The notes below the pieces were generated by a model. The model saw only the letters and a program-made list of their open reading frames with translations, did not search any database and was not told the DNA's origin. From SXTU01 sp964496695 (GTDB lineage Bacteria > Verrucomicrobiota > Verrucomicrobiia > Limisphaerales > SXTU01), in contig CAZCBE010000006.1 of NCBI GenBank assembly GCA_964496695.1, positions 1-64,000 of the forward strand: 64,000 bases of DNA, written 5' to 3'. Every line of letters begins with the position of its first letter. Within the stretch, counting starts at the first letter, position 1. This document shows, piece after piece, positions 35,335-43,946 of the stretch. Both the position numbers and the translations under genes were made by a program.

Positions 35335-37163
35335 CCGAAACCGCGACGCTCAATCCCGCCGCCTCCCCCACGACCGGCTCGTTCACCGCCGAGCAGAAGG
35401 AGTTTCTCTCCGGCTTCATGGCCGGCGTGGCGCAGCGCGGGCTGCACCCCTACGTCGGCACGACCTCCACCGGCCAGCTCACCGGCGATCCCGCCCAAGG
35501 CGGCGCGAATCTCGCCGAGGAGACCGTCTATGGCACGCCGCTGGGCGACGTGACCAAGCAGGAGCGCTGGAAGCACGAGGAGCATCCGCTCGACGGCTGG
35601 GACCGCATCCTGGCGCACGCCGAGGCGGGGAAGATGCCGGACGAGGAGCACACGTTCCGCTTCCGCAACTTCGGCATGTTCTATGTCGCGCCGGCGCAGA
35701 ACAGCTTCATGCTGCGCTGCCGCATTCCGGCGGGCGAACTCACGGCGCCGCAACTGCACGGCCTTGCCGACATCGCGGACGATTACGGCAACGGCAAGTC
35801 CGCCGTGACCACGCGCTCGAACTTGCAGATTCGCGAGATCCTGCCCGCGAATCTGGTGAACGTGCTCACGAAGCTGCAATCGCTCGGCCTGACGGCGAAG
35901 GGCAGCGGCGTGGACAACATCCGCAACGTCACCGCGTCGCCCACGGCCGGCTTCGACCCACGCGAGCTGCTGGACACGCGGCCCTTCGCGCATGCGCTGC
36001 ACCATTACATCCTGAACCACCGCGAGTTCTACAACCTGCCGCGCAAGTTCAACGTGGCCTTCGAGGGCGGCGGCGCGGTGGACACGGTGGCGGACACGAA
36101 TGACATCGGGTTCATGGCTTGCCGCGTAGGAGACGACGTGAGGAGTCTCACTACAAATCCTGCGGCAGAAAGTCAGAGACTCGTCACCTCGTCTCCTACC
36201 CCCGGAGTCTATTTCCGCGTGGAACTCTGCGGCATCACAGGACACAGGCAGCTTGCGAAGGACTGCGGCATTCTCGTGAAGCCCACCGAGGCGCTCGCGG
36301 TGTGCGCGGCGATGGTCCGCGTGTTCCTCGAAAACGGCGACCGCACCGACCGCAAGAAAGCGCGACTCAAGTATCTCATTGATAAGTGGGGCGTGGAGAA
36401 GTTCCTCGCCGAGACGCAGAAGAAGCTGGCGTTCCCGCTCGTGCAGTTCCCGCTGGAGCAGTGCATCAAGCGGCCCGCCGCCGTGAAGCACGGACACATC
36501 GGCGTCTATCGGCAGTCGCAGAAGGGGAAGAACTTCATCGGCGTGGTGGTGCCTGTCGGCGTGCTCTCGACCAAGCAGATGCGCCGCCTCGCGGATCTCG
36601 CGGCGAACTATGGCTCCGGTGCGCTCCGCCTCACGCCGTGGCAGAACCTGCTCATCCCCGACATCCCGGACGGCTTTGTCGAGACGGTGAAGCGCCAGCT
36701 CGTGCGGATCGGTCTGCATCACGAGGCGACGAACATCCTCGGCGGACTCGTCGCCTGCACGGGCAACAAGGGTTGCAAGTGGTCCAGCACTGATACCAAG
36801 GGCCAGGCCGTTGCGCTGGGCGATCATCTGAACAAGCGCCTGCAGCTCGATCATCCGATCAACATCCATCTCACCGGCTGCCCGAACTCCTGCGCGCAGC
36901 ACTACGTCGGCGACATCGGATTGCAGGGCGTAAAGGTGGGCACCGCGAGCAGCGAGGGCTACCATGTGGTCTTCGGTGGCGGCACCGGCGCGGATGCGGC
37001 CATCGGCAAGCAGGTCTTCACGGGCATCCCGTTCAGCGACTTGCCCACGTTGCTGGAGCGTGTGCTGAAGACGTATCAAGCCAAGCGCCAGCCCGGCGAA
37101 ACCTTCGCGGCTTTCACCCGACGGCATGAGGTGAAACAACTTCAGGAAATGTTCTCCGAATGA
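35331..37163 (+). CDS. nirA: siroheme nitrite reductase (ferredoxin/NirA type)
   Basis: A 610-residue nitrite/sulfite reductase. It has the duplicated ferredoxin-like fold and the siroheme/[4Fe-4S] cysteines: VACTGNKGC (C-x5-C) and TGCPNSC (C-x3-C). The Arg/Lys substrate-binding residues lie in TRSNLQIR and the SQKGKNFIGV region. It reduces nitrite to ammonia with six electrons, probably delivered by the diflavin reductase that follows (overlap ATGA). A palindromic element is inserted in frame at about residues 265-290, in a loop before the PGVYFRVELCGITGHRQ strand. Confidence 0.92.
   Translation: MTETATLNPAASPTTGSFTAEQKEFLSGFMAGVAQRGLHPYVGTTSTGQLTGDPAQGGANLAEETVYGTPLGDVTKQERWKHEEHPLDGWDRILAHAEAGKMPDEEHTFRFRNFGMFYVAPAQNSFMLRCRIPAGELTAPQLHGLADIADDYGNGKSAVTTRSNLQIREILPANLVNVLTKLQSLGLTAKGSGVDNIRNVTASPTAGFDPRELLDTRPFAHALHHYILNHREFYNLPRKFNVAFEGGGAVDTVADTNDIGFMACRVGDDVRSLTTNPAAESQRLVTSSPTPGVYFRVELCGITGHRQLAKDCGILVKPTEALAVCAAMVRVFLENGDRTDRKKARLKYLIDKWGVEKFLAETQKKLAFPLVQFPLEQCIKRPAAVKHGHIGVYRQSQKGKNFIGVVVPVGVLSTKQMRRLADLAANYGSGALRLTPWQNLLIPDIPDGFVETVKRQLVRIGLHHEATNILGGLVACTGNKGCKWSSTDTKGQAVALGDHLNKRLQLDHPINIHLTGCPNSCAQHYVGDIGLQGVKVGTASSEGYHVVFGGGTGADAAIGKQVFTGIPFSDLPTLLERVLKTYQAKRQPGETFAAFTRRHEVKQLQEMFSE
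36126..36199 (+). repeat. in-gene palindrome (element P6)
   Basis: The left arm 36126-36149 (GTAGGAGACGACGTGAGGAG onward) and the right arm 36176-36199 match at 22 of 24 positions with a 26-nt loop. It is in frame within nirA and encodes RVGDDVRSLTTNPAAESQRL, absent from relatives. Confidence 0.8.
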
Positions 37164-38986
37164 ACCAGCAGAATTTCGTTCCCGTTCTACCCGACAACGC
37201 GCCGTTCACGCCCGAACAGCGTGCGTATCTCAATGGTTTCCTCGCCGGATTGTTTTCCCGTGCGCCGCAGCCGGGAATTGCCAATGGACAATCGCCAATG
37301 GCCGACGCCAAGCCGCTGACGCCGCTTACCATTCTCTTCGGCTCGCAGACGGGCAATGCGGAGAACTTGTCCAAGCGCATCGCCAAGGAGGCGGGCAAGC
37401 GCGGGTTCGCGCCGACGGTGCAGGACCTGGGCAAGTATGCCACGGCACAGCTCGCGTCGGAGCAGACGCTGCTAGTTGTGACGAGCACCTTCGGCGATGG
37501 CGAGCCGCCGGACAGCGCCAAGGCGTTCTGGGAGTTTCTCAGCAGCGACTCCGCGCCGAAGCTGGCGCAGACGAAGTTCTCGGTGCTCGCGCTCGGCGAC
37601 ACGAACTACGCGAAGTTCTGCGCGTTCGGGAAGAGCGTGGACGAGCGGCTGGAGAAGCTCGGGGCGGCGCGCGCGCATCCGCGCACGGACTGCGATGTGG
37701 AGTATGAGGAGCCGTTTGCGAAGTGGCTGGATGGGGCGCTCGGAGCGCTGTCGGCGAAGGCGGCGGAGGGGGAGAAGAAGTTGTTAGTGATTAGTAATCA
37801 GTCCGAAGCGGGTGCAACCCCGGCGGAGGCTCCGGCACTATTTACTAATCACTCAGCCCCTGCTTTTTCGAAATCGCACCCTTTCCCCGCGCCGTTGCTG
37901 GCGAATGTGAAGCTGAACGGCGAGGGCTCGGCGAAGGACACGCGGCACTTCGAGTTCTCGCTCGAAGGTTCCGGCCTGGCTTACGAAGCGGGCGATGCGC
38001 TCGGAGTGCGCGCCACGAACTGCGCCGAGCTGGCCGAGGAACTGATCCGCGCGCTCGGCTGCTCAGGCGAGGAACCCGTGCCCGACCGCGACGGCAAGGA
38101 AACACTGCTGCGCGAGGCATTGATCCATCACTACGAGATCACGCGCATCCCGCAACCGCTGCTTAAGGCGGTGGCCGAGCGGAGCGGCGACGCGGACTTG
38201 CAGAAGCTCACTGCGCCGGGTGCGAACGGCGAACTGACCAAGTTCCTCTGGGGCCGCGAGATCATTGACCTGCTGCACGCGCATCCGGCGGCGAAGTTCG
38301 CGCCGACGGAGTTCATCGCGCTGCTCAAGAAGCTCCAGCCGCGCCTCTACTCGATCTCCTCCAGTCCGAAAGCCCATCCCGGCCAGGTGCATCTCTGCGT
38401 GGGCATCGTGCGTTACGACTCGCTGGGCCGCGCGCGCAAGGGCGTGTGCTCGACGTTCCTCGCCGAGCGCGTGCCGACTGGTGGCGTGGTGCCGGTCTTC
38501 GTGCATCACAACAAAAACTTCCGTCCGCCCGCAAACCCCGACGCGCCGATGATCATGGTCGGCCCCGGCACAGGCATCGCGCCTTTCCGCGCCTTTCTGG
38601 AGGAGCGCAAGGCTTCGGGTGCGAAGGGGAAGAACTGGCTCTTCTTCGGCGACCAACGGGCGGCCACGGACTACCTTTTCCGCGAAGAGATCGAGACGAT
38701 GCAGCGTGAAGGCACGTTGACGAGGCTCGATCTCGCGTTCAGCCGCGATCAGGCGGAGAAGATTTACGTGCAGAACCGGATGACCGAGCACGCGCAGGAA
38801 CTCTACGCATGGTTGGAAGAGGGCGGTGGCTTCTACGTCTGCGGCGACGCCTCGCGCATGGCGAAGGATGTGGATGCCGCGCTGCACCAGGTCATCCAGA
38901 CCGCCGGCGGCAAGACGGCGGAGCAGGCCATCGAATACGTGCAGGCGCTGAAGAAGAGCAAGCGCTACCAGCGGGATGTGTATTGA
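37160..38986 (+). CDS. CysJ-like diflavin reductase (flavodoxin + FAD/NADP domain)
   Basis: A 608-residue protein. The N-terminal flavodoxin domain is about 55-195 (ILFGSQTGNAENLSKRIAKE). The FAD/NADPH-binding part follows, with RLYSISSSPKAHP, KGVCSTFLAERV, GTGIAPFRAFLEER and the family's end motif RYQRDVY. It is the layout of sulfite reductase flavoprotein CysJ and would feed electrons from NADPH to nitrite reductase here; no sulfite reductase hemoprotein is adjacent. Two palindromic inserts lie at about residues 38-47 and 208-233, the latter at the flavodoxin-FAD linker. Start ATG 37160 overlaps nirA. Confidence 0.9.
   Translation: MNQQNFVPVLPDNAPFTPEQRAYLNGFLAGLFSRAPQPGIANGQSPMADAKPLTPLTILFGSQTGNAENLSKRIAKEAGKRGFAPTVQDLGKYATAQLASEQTLLVVTSTFGDGEPPDSAKAFWEFLSSDSAPKLAQTKFSVLALGDTNYAKFCAFGKSVDERLEKLGAARAHPRTDCDVEYEEPFAKWLDGALGALSAKAAEGEKKLLVISNQSEAGATPAEAPALFTNHSAPAFSKSHPFPAPLLANVKLNGEGSAKDTRHFEFSLEGSGLAYEAGDALGVRATNCAELAEELIRALGCSGEEPVPDRDGKETLLREALIHHYEITRIPQPLLKAVAERSGDADLQKLTAPGANGELTKFLWGREIIDLLHAHPAAKFAPTEFIALLKKLQPRLYSISSSPKAHPGQVHLCVGIVRYDSLGRARKGVCSTFLAERVPTGGVVPVFVHHNKNFRPPANPDAPMIMVGPGTGIAPFRAFLEERKASGAKGKNWLFFGDQRAATDYLFREEIETMQREGTLTRLDLAFSRDQAEKIYVQNRMTEHAQELYAWLEEGGGFYVCGDASRMAKDVDAALHQVIQTAGGKTAEQAIEYVQALKKSKRYQRDVY
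37275..37301 (+). repeat. in-gene half-element (GCCAATGGACAATCGCCAATGG)
   Basis: A single arm with the doubled word GAATTGCCAATGGACAATCG followed by CCAATGG, encoding GIANGQSPMADA in a non-conserved N-terminal linker of the CysJ-like gene. No inverted partner is near, so this may be a half-copy. Confidence 0.55.
37783..37857 (+). repeat. in-gene palindrome of GATTAGTAATCAG-type words (element P7)
   Basis: The left arm 37783-37802 (GTTAGTGATTAGTAATCAGT) pairs with the right arm 37839-37857 (TATTTACTAATCACTCAGC). It is in frame at the linker between the flavodoxin and FAD domains of the CysJ-like gene. The interior also contains GCGGGTGCAACCCCGGCGGA-type pairing. The same word family lies outside a gene at 15782-15868. 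Confidence 0.8.
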
Positions 38987-39049
38987 GAGCCGGGGCGGCG
39001 GACGGGGATTCACGTTTTCAAAACTGCCTTCCGGCGGCAGGCTGACGGC

Positions 39050-40087
39050 GTGCGAACTGTCTGGCTTTACCTGAAATCCCGCCGCTGGCTGCTGCGGCTG
39101 CTGCTGCTCGGGGTTTCGACCGCCGTCTCCTTGCTGCTGCTGGAGGGGGCCGTGCGGGTGCTGCTGCCCTATTATCACCCGCGCGCGCAGTTGGTTTTCC
39201 AAACACTGCCCAACGGTGTGCGGACCGGCCCGCCGGGAGCGACCCGGCGGCTCTACAATTCCAAGAGCGACTTCGACGTGACGGTGACGTTCAACCAGCT
39301 CGGCCTCGCCGACCGCAAGGATCTCCGGACGGCCAAAACGAATGCGCTCTACGCCATCGGCGACTCCTTCACGATGGGCTGGGGCGTGACGGAGGACGAG
39401 CGGTTCAGCAACCTGCTGGAGCGCCGCCTGGGCGAGCCGGTGTATAATGTCGCCATCCCCACGGACCTGCGCGGATACCAGCAACTGCTGGGCTACGCCG
39501 AGGAGCACGGGCCGCCCATCCACCGGCTGGTGCTGGGCCTCTGCATGGAGAATGACCTGCACGACTATCGTGCCAACCGTCCGCCGCGCGCGCCCCGCCA
39601 GCTGCCTCCGCTCACGGCCCGCGTGCGCCCGTGGCTGCGGAGCCATAGTGCGCTCTTCCTGGCCGCGGCGCACGGTTCGCAAAAGGTGCTGTTCCTCCGC
39701 CGGACGCTGGAGCGCTTCGGCCTGGCTGCGGACGGCGAAATGCCCACCCGGCTGACCACCTTCGATGAGGCCGTCCTGGTCTCCTGCCGCGATGAAGTCC
39801 AGCGGCTCGCCGCCGGGCGCGAACTCGTGGTGCTGTTGATTCCCGACCGCGGCCTCTGGCTGGCCGGGGATCAGGAGACGCGGCGGCGCATCCACACCCG
39901 GCTCGCCGAACTGCTCCGCGAAACCGGGCTGCGCGTCGTGGACCCGCTGCCGCGCTTCGAGCGCGAGGGCACGCCCCTGCAGTTCTATTTCCAGGCGGAC
40001 GCGCACTGGAACGCGCGCGGGCACCAGCTCGCGGCCGAGGAACTCCTGGCCGCCCTGAAGCTGCCGGCGGCCACGAACGCCCCGTAG
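39050..40087 (+). CDS. membrane-anchored SGNH/GDSL-like hydrolase
   Basis: A 345-residue protein with one N-terminal membrane anchor (about residues 14-37). Then comes the block I motif YAIGDSFTMGWG with the candidate Ser nucleophile, block III-like GLCMENDL, and a C-terminal DAHWNARGH, giving the Asp-x-x-His pair of SGNH esterases. It may act on O-acetylated surface polysaccharide, as AlgX/AlgJ-like or PatB-like proteins do, but the substrate is unknown. Start GTG 39050 (MRTVWLYLKSRR). Convergent with the cysC gene 2 nt away. Confidence 0.7.
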   Translation: MRTVWLYLKSRRWLLRLLLLGVSTAVSLLLLEGAVRVLLPYYHPRAQLVFQTLPNGVRTGPPGATRRLYNSKSDFDVTVTFNQLGLADRKDLRTAKTNALYAIGDSFTMGWGVTEDERFSNLLERRLGEPVYNVAIPTDLRGYQQLLGYAEEHGPPIHRLVLGLCMENDLHDYRANRPPRAPRQLPPLTARVRPWLRSHSALFLAAAHGSQKVLFLRRTLERFGLAADGEMPTRLTTFDEAVLVSCRDEVQRLAAGRELVVLLIPDRGLWLAGDQETRRRIHTRLAELLRETGLRVVDPLPRFEREGTPLQFYFQADAHWNARGHQLAAEELLAALKLPAATNAP

Positions 40088-40089
40088 CG

Positions 40090-40581
40090 TCACCGCCCAA
40101 ACCGGCCCAGAAACGCCGCCGCATCGAAGCCGTCGGGCTTGATGTCGAAGTCCGGGTTCAGCGGCGGCTCGTAGCCCGCGTCCACCCCGGTCATCTCCCG
40201 CAGCCCGCCGGCGGCGGCGCGGCGGTAAAGCCCCTTGGGATCGCGCTGCTGGCAGACTGCCAGCGGGGTGTCGGCGAACACCTCGATGAACTGGCCCGGT
40301 GCGAAGGTCCGGCGCAGCGCATCCCGCTGCGTGCGGAAGGGCGAGATGCAGGCCACCACCACGGTGAAGGATTGCGCCACCAGCACGCGCGCGATCTCGC
40401 CGATGCGGCGGACGTTTTCGTGCCGGGCTTCCTCGGAATAGCCGAGGTCCGCATTGACCGTGCGCCGGAGGTCGTCGCCGTCCAGCACCACGACCGGGAG
40501 GTTCCGCGACTGCAGCGCCGTCTGGATGCGCTGGGCCAAGGTGGTCTTGCCGGCGGCGGGCAAACCCGTGATCCAGATCAC
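40090..40581 (-). CDS. cysC: adenylylsulfate (APS) kinase
   Basis: A 163-residue CysC, which makes PAPS from APS and ATP. It has P-loop GLPAAGKTTLAQ, DGDDLRRTVNADLGYS, the PFRTQRDALR segment and DPKGLYRRA with the Lys/Arg of the lid. The GTG at 40581 gives VIWITGLPAAGKT, the usual start; a GTG at 40686 would add 35 unconserved residues. It diverges from a methyltransferase and lies 2 kb before a sulfotransferase, which needs PAPS as donor. The most direct reading is PAPS supply for the sulfation of the lasso-type product. No sulfurylase gene is seen. Confidence 0.85.
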   Translation of the reverse strand: MIWITGLPAAGKTTLAQRIQTALQSRNLPVVVLDGDDLRRTVNADLGYSEEARHENVRRIGEIARVLVAQSFTVVVACISPFRTQRDALRRTFAPGQFIEVFADTPLAVCQQRDPKGLYRRAAAGGLREMTGVDAGYEPPLNPDFDIKPDGFDAAAFLGRFGR

Positions 40582-40724
40582 GGCGGGCAGCTCAAGGGTG
40601 GCGGAGGGTGCGCTCAACGGCGTAAAGCAGGCGGCAACCGGAGCGGAAAGGCAAGCCGAAGCACTGGTGCGGGCGGGCACAATCACCTTGAAGCCGTTCT
40701 GGGCCCTCCTAATGATGGCCCAGC

Positions 40725-41483
40725 GTGTTCGCCAAGCTCAAAGCCACCTTCAAAGGCTGGCAGCACTCGCGACTGGCTCCGGCCCGCGTGGTGTATCAGG
40801 TCTCCCGGCTGGGCTGGTTCGGCTGCCGGCTGCTCGTGGATGCCCGGCTGCGGACTGAGACGCTCGGTCAATGGCGGCACCGCGCCGCCTATCTTCAGCC
40901 GGCCACGGAGACCTACCGCAACCGTTATCCCGGACTGTTCAGGCAGTGCCGGCTGCGGTTCGCAGAACACCCTGGTCCCCGGATCCTCTCCTTTGGCTGC
41001 TCGACCGGGGAGGAAGTCCTCTCCCTGGCCGAACACCTGCCGCAGGCGGTCATTGTCGGGGTGGACATCAATGACTGGTGCCTCGCCGAGTGCCGGCGCA
41101 ATGATCCCGACCGGCGGCACACATACCTCCACCGGCTGTCCGCGGAGTTTGAACGGGAGCCGGCTTTCGATGCCATCTTCTGCATGGCCGTCCTGCAGCA
41201 CACGCTGAACCGCGCCAGCGCCGACAATGCCATCGCTCGGGGAATCACCTTCGAGGAATTCGCGCGCGAAGTGGCCGTGCTGGATGCCAAGCTGAAACCC
41301 GGCGGACTGCTCTTTCTGGATCAGGTGGATTTCCGCTTTGGGGACACGGCCTGTGCCAGCCGCTACACCCCGCTGGACTTTCCCAAAAATCGCGTCCCGC
41401 GCGTGCGGCCCATCTACGGGCCGGATCACCGCAAGCTGGCCGATGTGCAGGACACGCCGCGGGTGTTCATCAAACAGGGCTGA
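40725..41483 (+). CDS. SAM-dependent methyltransferase
   Basis: A 252-residue class I methyltransferase. Motif I is ILSFGCSTGEEVLSLAEHLP and the acidic loop at the end of strand 2 is IVGVDINDWCLAEC; a later FDAIFCMAVLQHTL forms motif IV/post-I. The C-terminal part is longer than most. It begins with GTG at 40725, divergent from cysC, and is close to the RiPP genes. It may modify the lasso-type peptide or a different product. Substrate unknown. Confidence 0.75.
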   Translation: MFAKLKATFKGWQHSRLAPARVVYQVSRLGWFGCRLLVDARLRTETLGQWRHRAAYLQPATETYRNRYPGLFRQCRLRFAEHPGPRILSFGCSTGEEVLSLAEHLPQAVIVGVDINDWCLAECRRNDPDRRHTYLHRLSAEFEREPAFDAIFCMAVLQHTLNRASADNAIARGITFEEFAREVAVLDAKLKPGGLLFLDQVDFRFGDTACASRYTPLDFPKNRVPRVRPIYGPDHRKLADVQDTPRVFIKQG

Positions 41484-41572
41484 AGCAGCCCCGCCCCGTG
41501 CCGGCCTGGCCTCCACGGGCCAACTGGTGAAGCCAGGCCTAGGCGCGTCTTGACCCTGCCCCCGCCCTCGCC

Positions 41573-41700
41573 GGGCAAGCGAGGACGCTTGCGGCACGGC
41601 CGGCCGGAGGCCGGCGCTATGTAGCGCCCGCGTCCCGCGGGCCGTGTCGCCGGCGTCCGCGCCGGCTCGGTTTCGGGGGGAGTGTCGAGTTGCGCCCGCC
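41573..41700 (+). repeat. GGCCGG-rich palindromic repeat, copy 3
   Basis: As copy 1, with the GGGCAAGC/GCTTGC hairpin, GGCACGGCCGGCCGGAGGCC, a GCGTCCCGCGGGC expansion and the AGTGTCGAGTTGCGCCCGCC tail. It ends 64 nt before the HPr-kinase-like start; copy 4 lies in the opposite orientation after the lasso C gene. Confidence 0.8.
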
Positions 41701-41763
41701 AGGCCCAGGCCGGGAGATTTCGTCTTGTTCCAGCCGGCGGACCGCAGGTAGGGTTTCGCACTC

Positions 41764-42696
41764 GTGGCTCCGACACTGGACACTCTTCCGCCGCACCGAC
41801 ACCGCGTCTATGGCTTGACCATCGCGGCGTGGATTCCTTTTCCGCAGTTGCCAACGGCACCGGCAGACGCCCCCGTGGACGCTGTGTTCCGCCTCGGCGA
41901 GGTGCCGGCGGAGCTGCCGGATTTCAAAAGCCGGGGCGCCCGCTTTCGGGTGGCGCCGGGCAAATTGCTGGTCTGGATCAATGGCGTGGCGCGCTACCTC
42001 GTGTTGGATGGCCGGGAGATCGTCATCCAGCCGGCCCCGGGCGCGGAGGAGAACGACCTGCGCGAACTGCTGCTCTGCTCGCCCATGGGGGCGCTGCTGC
42101 ATCAGCGCGGCGTGCTGCCGCTGCACGCCAGCGTGATCGCCACGCCGCGCGGCGCGGTCGCGTTCATGGCCCATTCCGGGCATGGCAAGTCCACCCTCGC
42201 CGCGCACTTCCACCAGCGCGGCTTCAAGATTCTGGCCGACGACATCGCGGCGGTATCGTTTGATGCGGCGGGGAGGCCGATGGTCGCGCCGGGCTACCCG
42301 CAGTTCAAACTCTGGCCGGACTCGGTGGCCGAACTGGGCCACAGCACCACTGGCCTGCGCCAGTTCCGGACGAACGTGGAAAAGTTCTTCCTCACCTTCC
42401 CGGAGGCTTTTCACTCCGAGCCGCTGCCGCTCGCGCAACTGTATGTGGTGGAGGGGCGGAATGACGCTCCCGGGGTGACGCTGGAGCCCTTGAGCGTGCC
42501 GGACAAGCTGCGCTATTTGCTCACCCATACTTACCGGGCCCAGTATGTGCCGGGACTGGGCCGGGAGCAGAGCCACTTCCAGACCGTCGGCCGCCTGGCG
42601 GCCACGGTGTCCGCCAAACGGGTGCGGCGTCCCACCGATGGCACCTTCCGCCTCGAACAACTGGCCGACGCCCTCACGGCCGATTTCGCGCCATGA
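41764..42696 (+). CDS. HPr kinase-like protein (lasso-tailoring type)
   Basis: A 310-residue protein. The N-terminal ~110 residues form a beta-rich domain (YGLTIAAWIPFPQLP); then LPLHASVIATPRGAVAFMAHSGHGKSTLAAHF carries the P-loop typical of HPr kinase/phosphatase, and ILADDIAAV follows. Lasso clusters of the paeninodin kind encode such a kinase (PadeK, ThcoK), which phosphorylates a C-terminal Ser of the precursor. The precursor candidate here ends in Ser, so it fits. Start GTG 41764. It overlaps the sulfotransferase by ATGA (stop 42694-42696). Confidence 0.8.
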   Translation: MAPTLDTLPPHRHRVYGLTIAAWIPFPQLPTAPADAPVDAVFRLGEVPAELPDFKSRGARFRVAPGKLLVWINGVARYLVLDGREIVIQPAPGAEENDLRELLLCSPMGALLHQRGVLPLHASVIATPRGAVAFMAHSGHGKSTLAAHFHQRGFKILADDIAAVSFDAAGRPMVAPGYPQFKLWPDSVAELGHSTTGLRQFRTNVEKFFLTFPEAFHSEPLPLAQLYVVEGRNDAPGVTLEPLSVPDKLRYLLTHTYRAQYVPGLGREQSHFQTVGRLAATVSAKRVRRPTDGTFRLEQLADALTADFAP

Positions 42697-43538
42697 AAGG
42701 CATCGTCTGGGTGGCGAGCTACCCCAAGTCCGGCAACACCTGGTTCCGGATCTTTCTGGCCAATTTGCTGGCCGACCAGCCGGCGCCGGTGGACATCAAC
42801 CAGCTCGGAACCGAAAATTTTGCCTCACGCACCACCTATGACCGGGCGCTGGGCTGGGAGACTTCCGACCTGACGCTGGAAGAGGCATCCCAAGGCCGCC
42901 TCGATGTGCAGGAGGCGCTCGCGCGGGAGGAGGACGTGTTCTTCAAGGTCCACGAGTCCTTTCGTGATCCGGTCACCCGCGCGCCGCTGTTCTCCCGGAC
43001 GGCGACCCGCGCCGCGCTCTACTTCCTCCGCAACCCGCTCGATGTGGCGGTCTCCTTCAGCCACCACCGGGGCAAGGACCTGGACAACACCATCGCGCGG
43101 ATGAACAAGCCGGACGCCATCATGGCCCCGGGCAACGACGGCCTCGGGTCGCAGTTGCCGCAGCCCATGGGCGACTGGAGCTGGCATGTGCGGAGCTGGG
43201 CCGACGAGCCGGGGCTGCCGGTGATGGTCCTGCGCTACGAGGACATGCTGGCGCGCCCGCAGGAGGTGTTTCAGGCGGCCTGTGCGTTCGCCGGGCTGCC
43301 CAGCGAGCCGGCCCGCGTGGCCCGCGCGCTGACGCATGCCCGGTTTGAGAATGTCCGCGCGCAGGAGCAGGCCGGCGGCTTCCGCGAGGCGATGGACCGC
43401 CGCCCCTTTTTCCGGCAAGGCAAGGCCGGCGGCTGGCGTGAAACCTTGTCCCCGGCGCAGGTTGCCGCTATTGTCTCCCAGCATGGCGATGTCATGCGGC
43501 GCTTCGGATATCTGAACGCCGATGGTTCGCCGGCATAA
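42693..43538 (+). CDS. sulfotransferase (PAPS-dependent)
   Basis: A 281-residue sulfotransferase. The 5'-phosphosulfate loop is SYPKSGNTWFRIFL (residues 9-22); the 3'-phosphate region and central Arg lie in FLRNPLDVAVS and VLRYEDML, and a later conserved Lys/Arg region is in HARFENVRAQEQ. All PAPS-binding parts are visible. It should move a sulfate from PAPS to a hydroxyl or amine, plausibly on the lasso-type peptide. Start ATG overlaps the kinase-like gene. Confidence 0.88.
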   Translation: MKGIVWVASYPKSGNTWFRIFLANLLADQPAPVDINQLGTENFASRTTYDRALGWETSDLTLEEASQGRLDVQEALAREEDVFFKVHESFRDPVTRAPLFSRTATRAALYFLRNPLDVAVSFSHHRGKDLDNTIARMNKPDAIMAPGNDGLGSQLPQPMGDWSWHVRSWADEPGLPVMVLRYEDMLARPQEVFQAACAFAGLPSEPARVARALTHARFENVRAQEQAGGFREAMDRRPFFRQGKAGGWRETLSPAQVAAIVSQHGDVMRRFGYLNADGSPA

Positions 43539-43547
43539 GTTTTCACA

Positions 43548-43643
43548 CCACGAATGAACGCGAATGAACACGAAGATGGCCATGCAGGTCAGGAGCGTCA
43601 TTCTCCCAGGTTGAATTCTTGTGCATTCGTGTCCATTCGTGGT
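43548..43643. repeat. inverted repeat of CATTCGTG-type words inside the RiPP cluster
   Basis: CCACGAATGAACGCGAATGA onward (43548-43575) pairs with TTGTGCATTCGTGTCCATTC onward (43619-43643) around a 43-nt interior. It fills the gap between the sulfotransferase and PqqD-like genes. Confidence 0.8.
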
Positions 43644-43658
43644 TCCTGATTTTCGCCT

Positions 43659-43946
43659 ATGACCAAGACCGCCCTCACCCTCCAGTCCGTTGTCGCTCAG
43701 TCGCCTGATCTGGTCGGGACGAACATCGAGGACCACACCGCGCTCCTGAGCATCACCAACGGCGCCTACTACAGCCTGGATTCCGTGGCCAGCCGGGTCT
43801 GGCAGCTCATTGAGCAGCCGCGCCCGGTGACGGCGGTCGTGGACCAGTTGCTCACGGAATACACCGTGGAGCGGGCCACCTGCGAGGCGCAGACGCTCGC
43901 CTTCCTCCAGCAGCTCGCGGACGCCGATCTGCTGGCCAAGCAGTGA
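43659..43946 (+). CDS. PqqD-like RRE protein (lasso B1)
   Basis: A 95-residue PqqD-family protein. VGTNIEDHTALLSITNGAYYSLDSVASRVWQLIEQPRPV shows the strand pair and winged helix that bind the leader peptide of RiPP precursors, and a second helix DQLLTEYTVERATCEAQTLAFLQQL follows. In lasso systems it acts as the recognition element B1 of the split leader peptidase. It overlaps the B2 gene by ATGA. Confidence 0.88.
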   Translation: MTKTALTLQSVVAQSPDLVGTNIEDHTALLSITNGAYYSLDSVASRVWQLIEQPRPVTAVVDQLLTEYTVERATCEAQTLAFLQQLADADLLAKQ

